Part shown: positions 1-5,565 of the stretch, piece after piece
Position numbering within the stretch: the stretch's first letter is position 1
Layout: each line of letters begins with the position of its first letter
Origin: an uncultured Muribaculaceae bacterium
GTDB lineage: Bacteria > Bacteroidota > Bacteroidia > Bacteroidales > Muribaculaceae
DNA: 10,244 nucleotides
Assembly: GCA_910587545.1 (NCBI GenBank)
Contig: CAJUMI010000034.1
Span: 1-10,244, forward strand
Direction: 5' to 3'
Notes under the pieces: model-generated
What the model saw: only the letters and a program-made list of their open reading frames with translations
What the model was told of the DNA's origin: nothing
Database searches by the model: none
Made by a program: the position numbers and the translations under genes

Positions 1-54
1 TCAGTTAGCGGCTTAGACAAGGCTGAACAACCTCAAATTTTACCGAATCATTGT

Positions 55-73
55 AAGTACATAAGTACATTTG
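55..73 (+). promoter_or_regulatory. Tandem 8-mer and possible -7 box upstream of HTH gene
   Basis: The octamer AAGTACAT occurs twice back to back (55-62 and 63-70). The second copy runs into TACATTTG (66-73), which matches the Bacteroidota -7 consensus TAnnTTTG. No good -33 TTTG lies 19-21 bases upstream. It could be the promoter of the downstream helix-turn-helix gene, with the repeat as an operator, but both ideas are inference. A weak 5-bp hairpin (TGGCA/TGCCA, 129-142) lies between it and the start codon. Confidence 0.3.
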
Positions 74-151
74 GATACACAGCCGTGTCGCCAAGAAGCC
101 TGCTTCGTTAACTTGCTTATTCCATCATTGGCAAGAATGCCATGACAAACA

Positions 152-439
152 ATGTTAATTCGTATGGCCGATAATGAAACATCGATTATTGAAACACTGC
201 ACCAAATTCTGTATCTGCTAAAAAGCCAGGAAGACTGTATTTCCGCCATCGCTGCACCGCGCATCTACGACAACAAAGCCCTGATGTCCCTTCTCGGCGT
301 CAAAGACCGCTATCTGAAACGACTCCGCGACAATGGTCTCCTCGGCTACTCCCGCCACGGGGACAAATACTGGTACACCCAAGCCGACGTTGACTGCTTT
401 CTCTCTCAATGTCATTATGCGCCATTCGCGGGCATATAG
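152..439 (+). CDS. Small helix-turn-helix DNA-binding protein
   Basis: A 95-aa protein, or 91 aa if the second ATG at 164 (MADNE...) is the true start; the ribosome site does not decide. The N-terminal third (to about residue 35) looks like a short amphipathic helix. The rest, from PRIYDNKAL to VDCFL, has the pattern of the excisionase/MerR-like helix-turn-helix proteins common in Bacteroidales: an 'aLmsLLGVkdryLkrLRdnG' recognition region followed by a 'GdKYWYTqaDVDcFL' wing. Such proteins act as small transcription factors or recombination directionality factors, and many sit alone in accessory DNA. No integrase is adjacent (the nearest is 5 kb away), so an excisionase role is not supported by context. 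It ends seven bases before a strong hairpin. Family call fairly confident; target unknown. Confidence 0.75.
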   Translation: MLIRMADNETSIIETLHQILYLLKSQEDCISAIAAPRIYDNKALMSLLGVKDRYLKRLRDNGLLGYSRHGDKYWYTQADVDCFLSQCHYAPFAGI

Positions 440-445
440 AGTATG

Positions 446-493
446 TAAAACATAAGACGCATGTCCCATGTCAGATATGCGTCTTATGTTTTA
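446..493. terminator. Bidirectional intrinsic terminator between convergent genes
   Basis: A near-perfect 20-bp hairpin: arm 446-465 pairs with arm 474-493 (one G-T pair), leaving an 8-base loop. The core is AAAACATAAGACGCAT against ATGCGTCTTATGTTTT, so a T run ends the stem on either strand. It lies between the stop of the helix-turn-helix gene (439) and the stop of the minus-strand gene (498), so it probably ends both transcripts. Confidence 0.82.
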
Positions 494-497
494 GTAG

Positions 498-896
498 TTA
501 TTTCCGATGCAAGATGATTACCTCATCTAACTTTTGAAGATTGCCAATATCTACATTCTGTCGATTGAAATATTTTCCCGAATGGATTTGAATCAACTTA
601 TCTGCATGTTTTTTATAAAGAACAATCACAAGGAATATTTCTTTATTTTTGAGAATGTCTGCAAAGAACAAATCTGCAAGTTCTTCCAAAGTATACCCAT
701 CTACTTTCTTAATAATCACCACACAAGTACCATCATTCTCGCTGTGATATTACAGTAGATTCGTGTCATAATCTGACTCTTCCGGCAACCATTCATTATC
801 ATGCAGAAAAGCCCTGAGAGTTAAGAAGGATTCTGTTTTAATGGTCTTACCCCTAAAACAGAATCTGAAGGTTATAGTGTTATCCTCCACTTTCAT
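498..896 (-). pseudogene. Small gene split by an in-frame TAA (or two tiny genes)
   Basis: The first ATG (896-894) overlaps the TGA of the BspA-like gene as ATGA, a typical translational-coupling arrangement. From it, 48 codons read with protein-like composition (MKVEDNTITF...SDYDTNLL) to a TAA at 752-750. The same frame stays open for another 83 codons (YHSENDGTCVVIIKKVDGY...EVIILHRK) to a stop at 500-498. Together they would make about 132 aa. The second half has no ATG of its own, only GTG codons at 722 and 725 with no clear ribosome site. The simplest reading is one gene broken by a single CAA- or CAG-to-TAA type change, but two adjacent small genes, or a sequencing error, are possible. 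I do not recognise the family. There is no signal peptide or membrane helix; the C-terminal part alternates hydrophobic strands and helices like a small soluble domain. Confidence 0.5.
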
Positions 897-2308
897 AACA
901 TGACCTTGAATGAATGGTTATCTACTGTAACTATGTATAGGCCGCTTGGTAACCCTTGAATTTCATGTTCTGTCGTTTCTTTGATAAGCACTCCGTGAGG
1001 AGTGTAAAATCTCACAATTGCATCATCGGATTTTTTATATAGATATACTGTGCCGTTTAGTATCTGAATTTCTATGGGACTTACGCAGACCGCAATATTT
1101 TCCATTCCAGCAGTGTACTCATCAATACTTTTAATTTCCCAAAAGTTTTTCCATCCATCGGCTTCTTTATAGGCCCGAATCGCTTGCCCTGGAACATAAA
1201 GTACTCCATTTATAAACGTATTGGACGTAAAGACATTGGATTCTAATTGTGGAGGTTCGGGATTATAAGACATTATGGACATTAATTCTGGACATTCGTT
1301 AAATGCACTATTCATTATATAGTTTACCGAATTTGCCAACGACACAGAACGCAAAGAGATACACTTTGCGAAACAGCTATCATAAATTGTTGATACTGAT
1401 TGGCTAATTATCACTGCCTCGAGTTTATCAAACTTGTCATTTAAATATCCATTTTGCAAGTTAATATTCTGGATGCTTCCTCCGATAGTGAGTTTTGTAA
1501 GATTCTTTTTGAATTCACTTAAAAGAAGAGTATAATCACCTTTAGCACTTGTTGGTTGAGCACCATAAAATTGGTCTTGCATATAGGAAATATCACGACC
1601 AAGACATATCTCCTCTATAAGGCATTTACCAAATGGCGTCTTTTTATTATAAGGCTCAAGATGTAGCACCAAATTATCACTCGCATTTTCTATATTAAGT
1701 TTATGAATATTATAACATCCATCAAAAGCATCATTGCCAATTTCTATTACAGAAGACGGAATAGAGATTTCTCTTAATTGATTGCATCCTTCAAACGCAG
1801 AGCTTCCAATCTTTGTAATATTAGAGGTAATATCAATTTCTGTCAACGAAGAACAGCCGGCAAAGGTGGATAAGCTGATTTCTGTAACACGTTCTGGAAT
1901 AACAACTGATGTTAAACTTGAACAATCGCTAAAAGCTAAGCCATCAATTAATTCAATGCTTGTAGGGAGATCAATGATGGTAAGCTCTGAGCAATGATCA
2001 AAAGCTCTCCACCCTATACTTTTAATAGATTCCGGAATATGTATTTCCATAAGACCAATGCAACCATTAAAGGCCATTGATCCTATACCCGTAACTGGCA
2101 ATATGCGCCCTTTATACGATATTTCCATAGGGACATTTATAAATCCGGAATACAACTCTTCACCATACGTAACCTCACATATTGGATTATCTCCAACTGT
2201 TACATTATAGTAGATGCCATCAACTTTAATATCATAAGCTGCAGAAGTGATAAATGACATAAGCAGCACTAAGAATATTACGAATTTCTTGATACTCGCG
2301 TTCATCAT
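893..2308 (-). CDS. BspA-family leucine-rich repeat surface protein
   Basis: A 471-aa secreted protein. Residues 1-24 form a signal peptide: a Lys-containing start, then FVIFLVLLMSFI, with likely cleavage after TSAA. A short beta-rich N-terminal segment (25-70) leads into LRR_5/BspA-type repeats at about 72-205, with the signature 'AFxxCxxLxxIxIPxSVxxIGxxAF' (AFNGC, AFDHC, AFSDC, TFAGC, AFEGC, AFDGC), and a second block at about 268-350. It closes with the usual 'LYVPGQAIRAYKEADGWKNF' segment (369-389). Residues about 405-471 look like a type IX secretion sorting-like domain (GLYIVTVDNHSFKVML end). BspA relatives are surface proteins involved in adhesion or protein binding; the ligand here cannot be read. 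The start ATG shares one base with the stop of the upstream 83-aa gene, and its stop overlaps the next start, so the three are probably co-translated. The gene is AT-rich compared with the region after 5566. Confidence 0.92.
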   Translation of the reverse strand: MMNASIKKFVIFLVLLMSFITSAAYDIKVDGIYYNVTVGDNPICEVTYGEELYSGFINVPMEISYKGRILPVTGIGSMAFNGCIGLMEIHIPESIKSIGWRAFDHCSELTIIDLPTSIELIDGLAFSDCSSLTSVVIPERVTEISLSTFAGCSSLTEIDITSNITKIGSSAFEGCNQLREISIPSSVIEIGNDAFDGCYNIHKLNIENASDNLVLHLEPYNKKTPFGKCLIEEICLGRDISYMQDQFYGAQPTSAKGDYTLLLSEFKKNLTKLTIGGSIQNINLQNGYLNDKFDKLEAVIISQSVSTIYDSCFAKCISLRSVSLANSVNYIMNSAFNECPELMSIMSYNPEPPQLESNVFTSNTFINGVLYVPGQAIRAYKEADGWKNFWEIKSIDEYTAGMENIAVCVSPIEIQILNGTVYLYKKSDDAIVRFYTPHGVLIKETTEHEIQGLPSGLYIVTVDNHSFKVML

Positions 2309-2559
2309 TATTCATCCAAGAATTTGAGATTCTGATATTCTACCATGTAAACTGTACCATCTGTATTGTCCTCGACCAATGCCATGGTTTTGATGTAGGG
2401 AATGTCTTTGCTGGTATCGACATCATCGACCCATCGGTGGAAATAACCTGACCGCTGTTTTGATAGCTCATCCATTCCTTCTTTCTCTCTTGAAGTTGAA
2501 TCCGGTAAAAACTCGTAACTTCCGAGGGTAAAAGTTACTCTGCGCAAATCTTTACACAT
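2308..2559 (-). CDS. Small soluble protein of unknown function, coupled to BspA-like gene
   Basis: An 83-aa protein with no signal peptide or membrane helix. I do not recognise a named family. The composition is that of a real protein: basic start (MCKDLRRVTF), a central 'SGYFHRWVDDVDT' stretch, then 'ALVEDNTDGTVYMVEYQNLKFLDE', which looks like a small beta-rich domain with a helical end. The last pattern, a hydrophobic strand, acidic turn, DGTV, strand and KFLD, resembles short conserved hypothetical proteins I associate with Bacteroidales, but that is memory. Its TAA shares a base with the ATG of the BspA-like gene, arguing that it is translated. It lies about 50 bases downstream of the U run of the structured RNA, and no separate TAnnTTTG box is visible between them, so it may be expressed by read-through. 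The sequence before the ATG is A/T-rich with no clear Shine-Dalgarno site, as is usual in Bacteroidota. Confidence 0.65.
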   Translation of the reverse strand: MCKDLRRVTFTLGSYEFLPDSTSREKEGMDELSKQRSGYFHRWVDDVDTSKDIPYIKTMALVEDNTDGTVYMVEYQNLKFLDE

Positions 2560-2609
2560 AAATTTATCTATGCCGCGGTCATCCCCTCGTTGGCATTTGT
2601 CGTTTCACG

Positions 2610-2646
2610 AAAAAAGCGTAGGAATCTGTATCTGTTACCGTCCTAC
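2610..2646 (-). terminator. Terminator-like hairpin at end of structured RNA
   Basis: On the minus strand GTAGGA (2646-2641) pairs with TCCTAC (2623-2618), followed by GC and six Ts (2615-2610). The stem is short and its 17-base loop large, so it may be weak or conditional. Its 5' arm overlaps GGAC (2643-2640), which could instead pair with the P6 loop. Confidence 0.45.
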
Positions 2647-2933
2647 CATTGGAGGCTTCTCGCATTGCCTTACTTGTGTCGGACGGCAACGCAGAAGCCC
2701 ACGCTTGTATATGCAATCAATGCGACCGGCGATATTTCTCTCGAAATATCGTGCCGAATGCAAGATAATTACATATCCACGGGCATCTACCGTTGCTCAA
2801 TCCTTGTCACAAGTATGAATTTTGCGAGAATTCCCAATGGACAAGAATCAGCGCGGATAAACGCTTTCTTATGTATTTTCACTACATCCCGCTCCGCTTA
2901 ACCCCAGACCGGGGCCTCTGCGAGACGGTCTGC
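2610..2933 (-). ncRNA. Structured RNA candidate: ncRNA or regulatory leader
   Basis: Starting just after a TAnnTTTG box, the minus strand can fold into a series of strong helices: P1 2932-2926 with 2911-2905 (7 bp); P2 2887-2883 with 2875-2871; P3 2850-2840 with 2808-2798 (11 bp, three G-U); P4 2776-2766 with 2719-2709 (11 bp, two G-U); P5, inside P4, 2751-2743 with 2738-2730 (9 perfect bp closed by a GAGA tetraloop of the GNRA class); P6 2700-2693 with 2660-2653 and 2692-2685 with 2669-2662 (16 bp in total, one bulged G). A 6-bp hairpin and U6 follow. The G-U pairs would be C-A mismatches on the plus strand, and GAGA would become UCUC, so the strand is clear. It does not look like tmRNA, RNase P RNA, 6S or SRP RNA as I know them. 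It could be a stand-alone RNA or the leader of the 83-aa/BspA unit. The fold was done by eye. Confidence 0.65.
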
Positions 2934-2938
2934 AACTG

Positions 2939-2946
2939 CAAAGTTA
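2939..2946 (-). promoter_or_regulatory. -7 box of the structured RNA / BspA unit
   Basis: The minus strand reads TAACTTTG from 2946 to 2939, an exact match to the Bacteroidota TAnnTTTG element. A start a few bases downstream would fall at about 2935-2932, just where helix P1 of the structured RNA begins. No TTTG is present at the -33 position, so the second half of the promoter is poor. Confidence 0.62.
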
Positions 2947-3030
2947 GTAAAAAATATTTATATGGGCAGTAGTAGACTCTTGGCTTAAGTAAAAATTAGC
3001 AGCTGAACATGATGATATTACGCTAAAACA

Positions 3031-3070
3031 ACATTAATGTAAAAATAAGCCGATTCAACTTGGCTTATTT
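3031..3070. repeat. Left copy of repeat-hairpin flanking the ATPase gene
   Basis: A 10-bp palindrome ACATTAATGT (3031-3040) abuts a hairpin whose arms 3043-3053 and 3060-3070 pair over 11 bp (AAATAAGCC against GGCTTATTT plus two more pairs). The 24-base stretch 3036-3059 recurs imperfectly at 4568-4590 after the ATPase gene. A further CTTGGCTTA copy lies at 2979-2987, repeating 3059-3067. The hairpin lies just before the ATPase promoter box, so it may be an operator, the end of an upstream unit, or one boundary of a cassette. Confidence 0.6.
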
Positions 3071-3082
3071 GATCTTTATTTG

Positions 3083-3090
3083 TAACTTTG
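3083..3090 (+). promoter_or_regulatory. -7 box of the ATPase gene
   Basis: TAACTTTG is an exact TAnnTTTG match; CTTG at 3059-3062 lies 20 bases upstream and could serve as the -33 element, although it is also part of the hairpin loop and arm. The start codon is only ten bases after the box, so the mRNA would have almost no leader. A second match, TAAATTTG (3093-3100), touches the ATG and is too close to serve. Confidence 0.6.
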
Positions 3091-3100
3091 TATAAATTTG

Positions 3101-4564
3101 ATGAATATGGAATATACTCCGTGGCTTGAAAAGCAGATTATAGGCAGAATGAAAGTTGAAAATCCTTGGTGGACCGAAGGTCGGTTATCCAATGACTATT
3201 CGACCATGTCTCCACGTCAATACATGAAAGTATTCTTTCCTCTGGTGATGTCAAAAGATCCGAGGAGGGCATTGATATTGATGGGGCCACGTCGTGTTGG
3301 TAAAACTGTTATGATGCACCACGCGATGCAGCGGATGATAGAAGAGGGGATTCCCGCCCAAAACATTATCTATATCAATGTAGAAACCCCAATTTATAAT
3401 AAGATATTTCTTGAGCAGTTATTCGGGATTGCATGTTCAATTCTTGAAAAGGATCCTACAAAAGACTCATTATATGTGTTTTTTGATGAGATTCAATATC
3501 TTAAAAATTGGGAAGTTGAACTTAAATCTATGGTTGACACTTACCGGAATATAAAGTTCATAGCTTCAGGTTCAGCGGCTGCCGAATTAAAAAGACGAAG
3601 TGATGAGAGTGGGGCGGGACGTTTTACAGATTTTAATCTGCCGCCCCTCACATTCTATGAGTATATGCACCTAAAGGGCTATGCTGATATTATGCTACCC
3701 AAGACAATAGCGTGGGGGGCCGGAACGAGTGAGATATACTCAACGATTGATATCAATCGGCTAAATGCTCTCTTTATAGATTATATTAATTTTGGGGGAT
3801 ATCCGGAGGTGGTATTTTCGGATAAGATAAGCGAAAATCCCGGTCAGTTTATTCGACATGATATCATTGATAAGGTTTTGTTAAGGGATTTGCCAAGTCT
3901 ATACGGTATAAATGACGTTCAGGAACTAAACTCTCTGTTCACGATGATCGCGTATCATTCAGGATCTCAATTCTCCTACGAAAAGTTATCGAAAGAGTCG
4001 GGTGTTCAGAAAGACACCCTGAAGAAATATATAAACTATCTTGAGGCTGCTTTCCTGATAAGAGTCGTTAAGCGAACAGATGAAACTGCCAAAAGTTATC
4101 AGCGCGAAACTCAGTTCAAGATCTACCTCACCAATCCATCTTTAAGATGTGCGCTTTTCGAGCCTCTTACCGAACAAAGTCCGGAAATTGGAGATATGGT
4201 AGAGACTGCTGTATATTCACAATGGTTTCCACGTCAAAGCGCTGAACTTCGCTATGCTAATTGGAGACAAGGAAGACAACAAGGAGAGGTGGACTTAGTT
4301 GGTTTGGACATTAGCCGCCAGAAGCCTTTCTGGGCAGTTGAAATCAAATGGTCAAATCTTTTCTTTAATAATCCGGGAGATTTGAAATCTCTAAATTATT
4401 TCATGGAATCCAATAAGTTGAACGAAGCATTGGTAACCACAATTAGCGAAGCCGGCTGGAAAGGATTGAATGAAAAGAGAATCTATTTTATTCCTGTAGC
4501 CTGCTATGCCTATACCGTTGGAGAGAATACTATAAACCAAAGTAAATCATTCTATGGAGTATAA
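3101..4564 (+). CDS. AAA ATPase with DUF4143 C-terminal domain
   Basis: A 487-aa cytoplasmic protein of the AAA_14 plus DUF4143 type. Residues about 55-160 form the P-loop domain: Walker A GPRRVGKT (62-69), Walker B LYVFFDEIQ (124-132) and a sensor-like FIASGS (153-158). A winged-helix-like segment follows (about 291-320, FSYEKLSKESGVQKDTLKKY). The C-terminal DUF4143 region carries a PD-(D/E)xK-like pattern, GEVDLVG (395-401) then AVEIKWS (412-418), suggesting a nuclease fold. I chose the ATG at 3101; a TTG just before it (3098) and an ATG at 3107 are alternatives. Such ATPases occur in many copies per genome in Bacteroidota and some other groups; their function is not established, with links to DNA handling or defence proposed. 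It stands alone, is flanked by a repeated hairpin, and is AT-rich. Family call very confident; role unknown. Confidence 0.93.
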   Translation: MNMEYTPWLEKQIIGRMKVENPWWTEGRLSNDYSTMSPRQYMKVFFPLVMSKDPRRALILMGPRRVGKTVMMHHAMQRMIEEGIPAQNIIYINVETPIYNKIFLEQLFGIACSILEKDPTKDSLYVFFDEIQYLKNWEVELKSMVDTYRNIKFIASGSAAAELKRRSDESGAGRFTDFNLPPLTFYEYMHLKGYADIMLPKTIAWGAGTSEIYSTIDINRLNALFIDYINFGGYPEVVFSDKISENPGQFIRHDIIDKVLLRDLPSLYGINDVQELNSLFTMIAYHSGSQFSYEKLSKESGVQKDTLKKYINYLEAAFLIRVVKRTDETAKSYQRETQFKIYLTNPSLRCALFEPLTEQSPEIGDMVETAVYSQWFPRQSAELRYANWRQGRQQGEVDLVGLDISRQKPFWAVEIKWSNLFFNNPGDLKSLNYFMESNKLNEALVTTISEAGWKGLNEKRIYFIPVACYAYTVGENTINQSKSFYGV

Positions 4565-4567
4565 TTG

Positions 4568-4603
4568 AATGTCAAAATAAGCCGAACAACATCTTCTTAT
4601 TTT
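4568..4603 (+). terminator. Right copy of repeat-hairpin; terminator of ATPase gene
   Basis: AAAATAAG (4574-4581) pairs with CTTATTTT (4596-4603) across a 14-base loop, starting nine bases after the ATPase stop. The trailing T run makes it a plausible terminator. Bases 4568-4590 (AATGTCAAAATAAGCCGA then ACAAC) match 3036-3059 before the gene apart from one substitution and a small change near the end, and both copies go on to CTTATTT. The same hairpin type thus brackets the gene. Confidence 0.6.
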
Positions 4604-4817
4604 AACTACACTTAGTAATAAAAAGATAATCAACAGATTATGTGTGAAATTTAAGAAACGTGTTAGTTGACAGGCATGTTTTTACCGCCTTTTATCACCT
4701 TATTCACTTGCCTAAATCACTTCAAACAAAGGCAACTTGCTGAAATATAGTGCTTACTCTTTTCTTCAACGAAGAAGAATATTGTATTTAGAATTATCTC
4801 ATGTTTAATTAATAAAA
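4604..4817. other. AT-rich intergenic stretch with small hairpins
   Basis: No gene is recognised. Visible structures are three short inverted repeats: ATAATC/GATTAT (4626-4641, 4-base loop), TTGCCT/AGGCAA (4708-4735, 16-base loop) and TTCTTC/GAAGAA (4762-4776, 3-base loop). No TAnnTTTG box is found before the next gene at 4818, so its promoter is unclear. Confidence 0.4.
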
Positions 4818-5309
4818 ATGAAAAACAAAATCGTTTACAGCAAATACGTCATTGCGGTGACAGATATTGCGTACGGCATATTTTTTATCGGCTGCATTTT
4901 GACTCTGCACGACAAGCCGCTGTTTTACACCTTTCTCGCAGCATTTCTGATTGCGATTATAACCGGTCTTATGTTCGGGCCGTGGTACATCAGAGCCGAC
5001 AAGGATTATGTCATAGCCCGCAGCATATTAAAGAGCAAGAAAATCCCTGTGCGGGATATCGAAAGCATAGAACTTTTCCAACCGACCATGGGAGCTGTCA
5101 GGATACTTGGATCCGGCGGTTTTATGGGTTACTGGGGCATGTTTAAAGAAGGAGATATCGGAAGATATCGCGCCTTCTACGGCAAAGCATCCGACTGCTT
5201 TCTAATCCGCATGAAAAATGGAGAAAAGTATGTCCCCGGCTGCGAAACCCCCAATAAAATGGTGGAGCATATAAAGTCGTTGCTTGCCGCACTGAAATCC
5301 GAAAACTAA
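4818..5309 (+). CDS. Membrane-anchored PH-domain protein
   Basis: A 163-aa inner-membrane protein. Two hydrophobic helices sit at about residues 10-30 and 34-54 (VIAVTDIAYGIFFIGCI and FYTFLAAFLIAIITGLMF). The remaining ~105 residues match a bacterial PH-like domain: IPVRDIESIELF, then a Gly/aromatic stretch GSGGFMGYWGMFK (98-110), then DCFLIRMKNGEKYVPGCETP (126-145), the usual strand and 'yvpsc.tP' ending of this family. These proteins are widespread in Bacteroidota and their role is not defined. The start follows an A-rich stretch (TTAATTAATAAAAATG). A 54-aa membrane protein begins 14 bases downstream, suggesting a two-gene unit. No promoter box is clear upstream. Confidence 0.85.
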   Translation: MKNKIVYSKYVIAVTDIAYGIFFIGCILTLHDKPLFYTFLAAFLIAIITGLMFGPWYIRADKDYVIARSILKSKKIPVRDIESIELFQPTMGAVRILGSGGFMGYWGMFKEGDIGRYRAFYGKASDCFLIRMKNGEKYVPGCETPNKMVEHIKSLLAALKSEN

Positions 5310-5323
5310 AAATACATGTTCCT

Positions 5324-5488
5324 ATGCTGACAAAATTTCTTTCAGGAGCTTTGATAGGTCTTATCGTCTCGGCGGTCAGCTATTACACGATGCCCGTCAG
5401 GAAAAAGATGACAAAGACAAAGCTGATTTTTCTGTTTGCCATAATCTGCATAATCATCGGACTCTTTAATATTGTTTTGCCCGAATAA
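5324..5488 (+). CDS. Small two-helix membrane protein
   Basis: A 54-aa reading frame, MLTKFLSGALIGLIV... ending FNIVLPE. It has two predicted transmembrane helices (about residues 5-22 and 33-51) joined by a basic loop (MPVRKKMTKTK), so the loop is probably cytoplasmic. It begins 14 bases after the stop of the PH-domain gene, on the same strand, and is probably co-transcribed with it. The nearby ATG at 5316 is in another frame and closes after four codons, so 5324 is the start. The clean pattern of helix, charged loop and helix, ending in a proper stop, argues that it is real. I do not recognise a family. After it, a GCGGCCGC block and six Ts (to 5528) may act as a weak terminator. Confidence 0.65.
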   Translation: MLTKFLSGALIGLIVSAVSYYTMPVRKKMTKTKLIFLFAIICIIIGLFNIVLPE

Positions 5489-5522
5489 GAGCTTGTTGAG
5501 CTGATAATTGCGGCCGCGACGA

Positions 5523-5560
5523 TTTTTTAGCTAAAATTGTATTAACTTTTCGCTAAAAAA
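5523..5560. promoter_or_regulatory. Inverted repeat and possible promoter before integrase
   Basis: TTTTTTAGC (5523-5531) is exactly complementary to GCTAAAAAA (5552-5560) with 20 bases between, five bases before the integrase ATG. The spacer holds TAACTTTT (5543-5550), one base off the TAnnTTTG box. This could be a promoter under an operator, a binding site for the recombinase itself, or the end of the upstream unit. The distinction is inference. Confidence 0.35.
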
Positions 5561-5565
5561 CGCCT

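Noticed and set aside
1..111. Open plus-strand frame from the window start ending at TAA 109-111 (SVSGLDKAEQ...)
   Set aside because: It could be the C-terminal end of a gene beginning outside the window, but 36 codons show no recognisable features and no terminator follows.
534..758. 74-codon plus-strand ORF
   Set aside because: Antisense to the split minus-strand gene, which has better context (overlap with the BspA-like gene and a terminator at its end).
2570..2901. Plus-strand ORFs of 82 and 103 codons (2570-2818, 2590-2901)
   Set aside because: They overlap the structured RNA read on the other strand. The helices contain G-U pairs and a GNRA loop specific to the minus strand, the peptides look like no protein family I know, and no promoter box precedes them.
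5509..5516. GCGGCCGC palindrome as a terminator hairpin
   Set aside because: The palindrome has no room for a proper loop; together with the following T run it might be a weak terminator, but support is too thin for a separate call.
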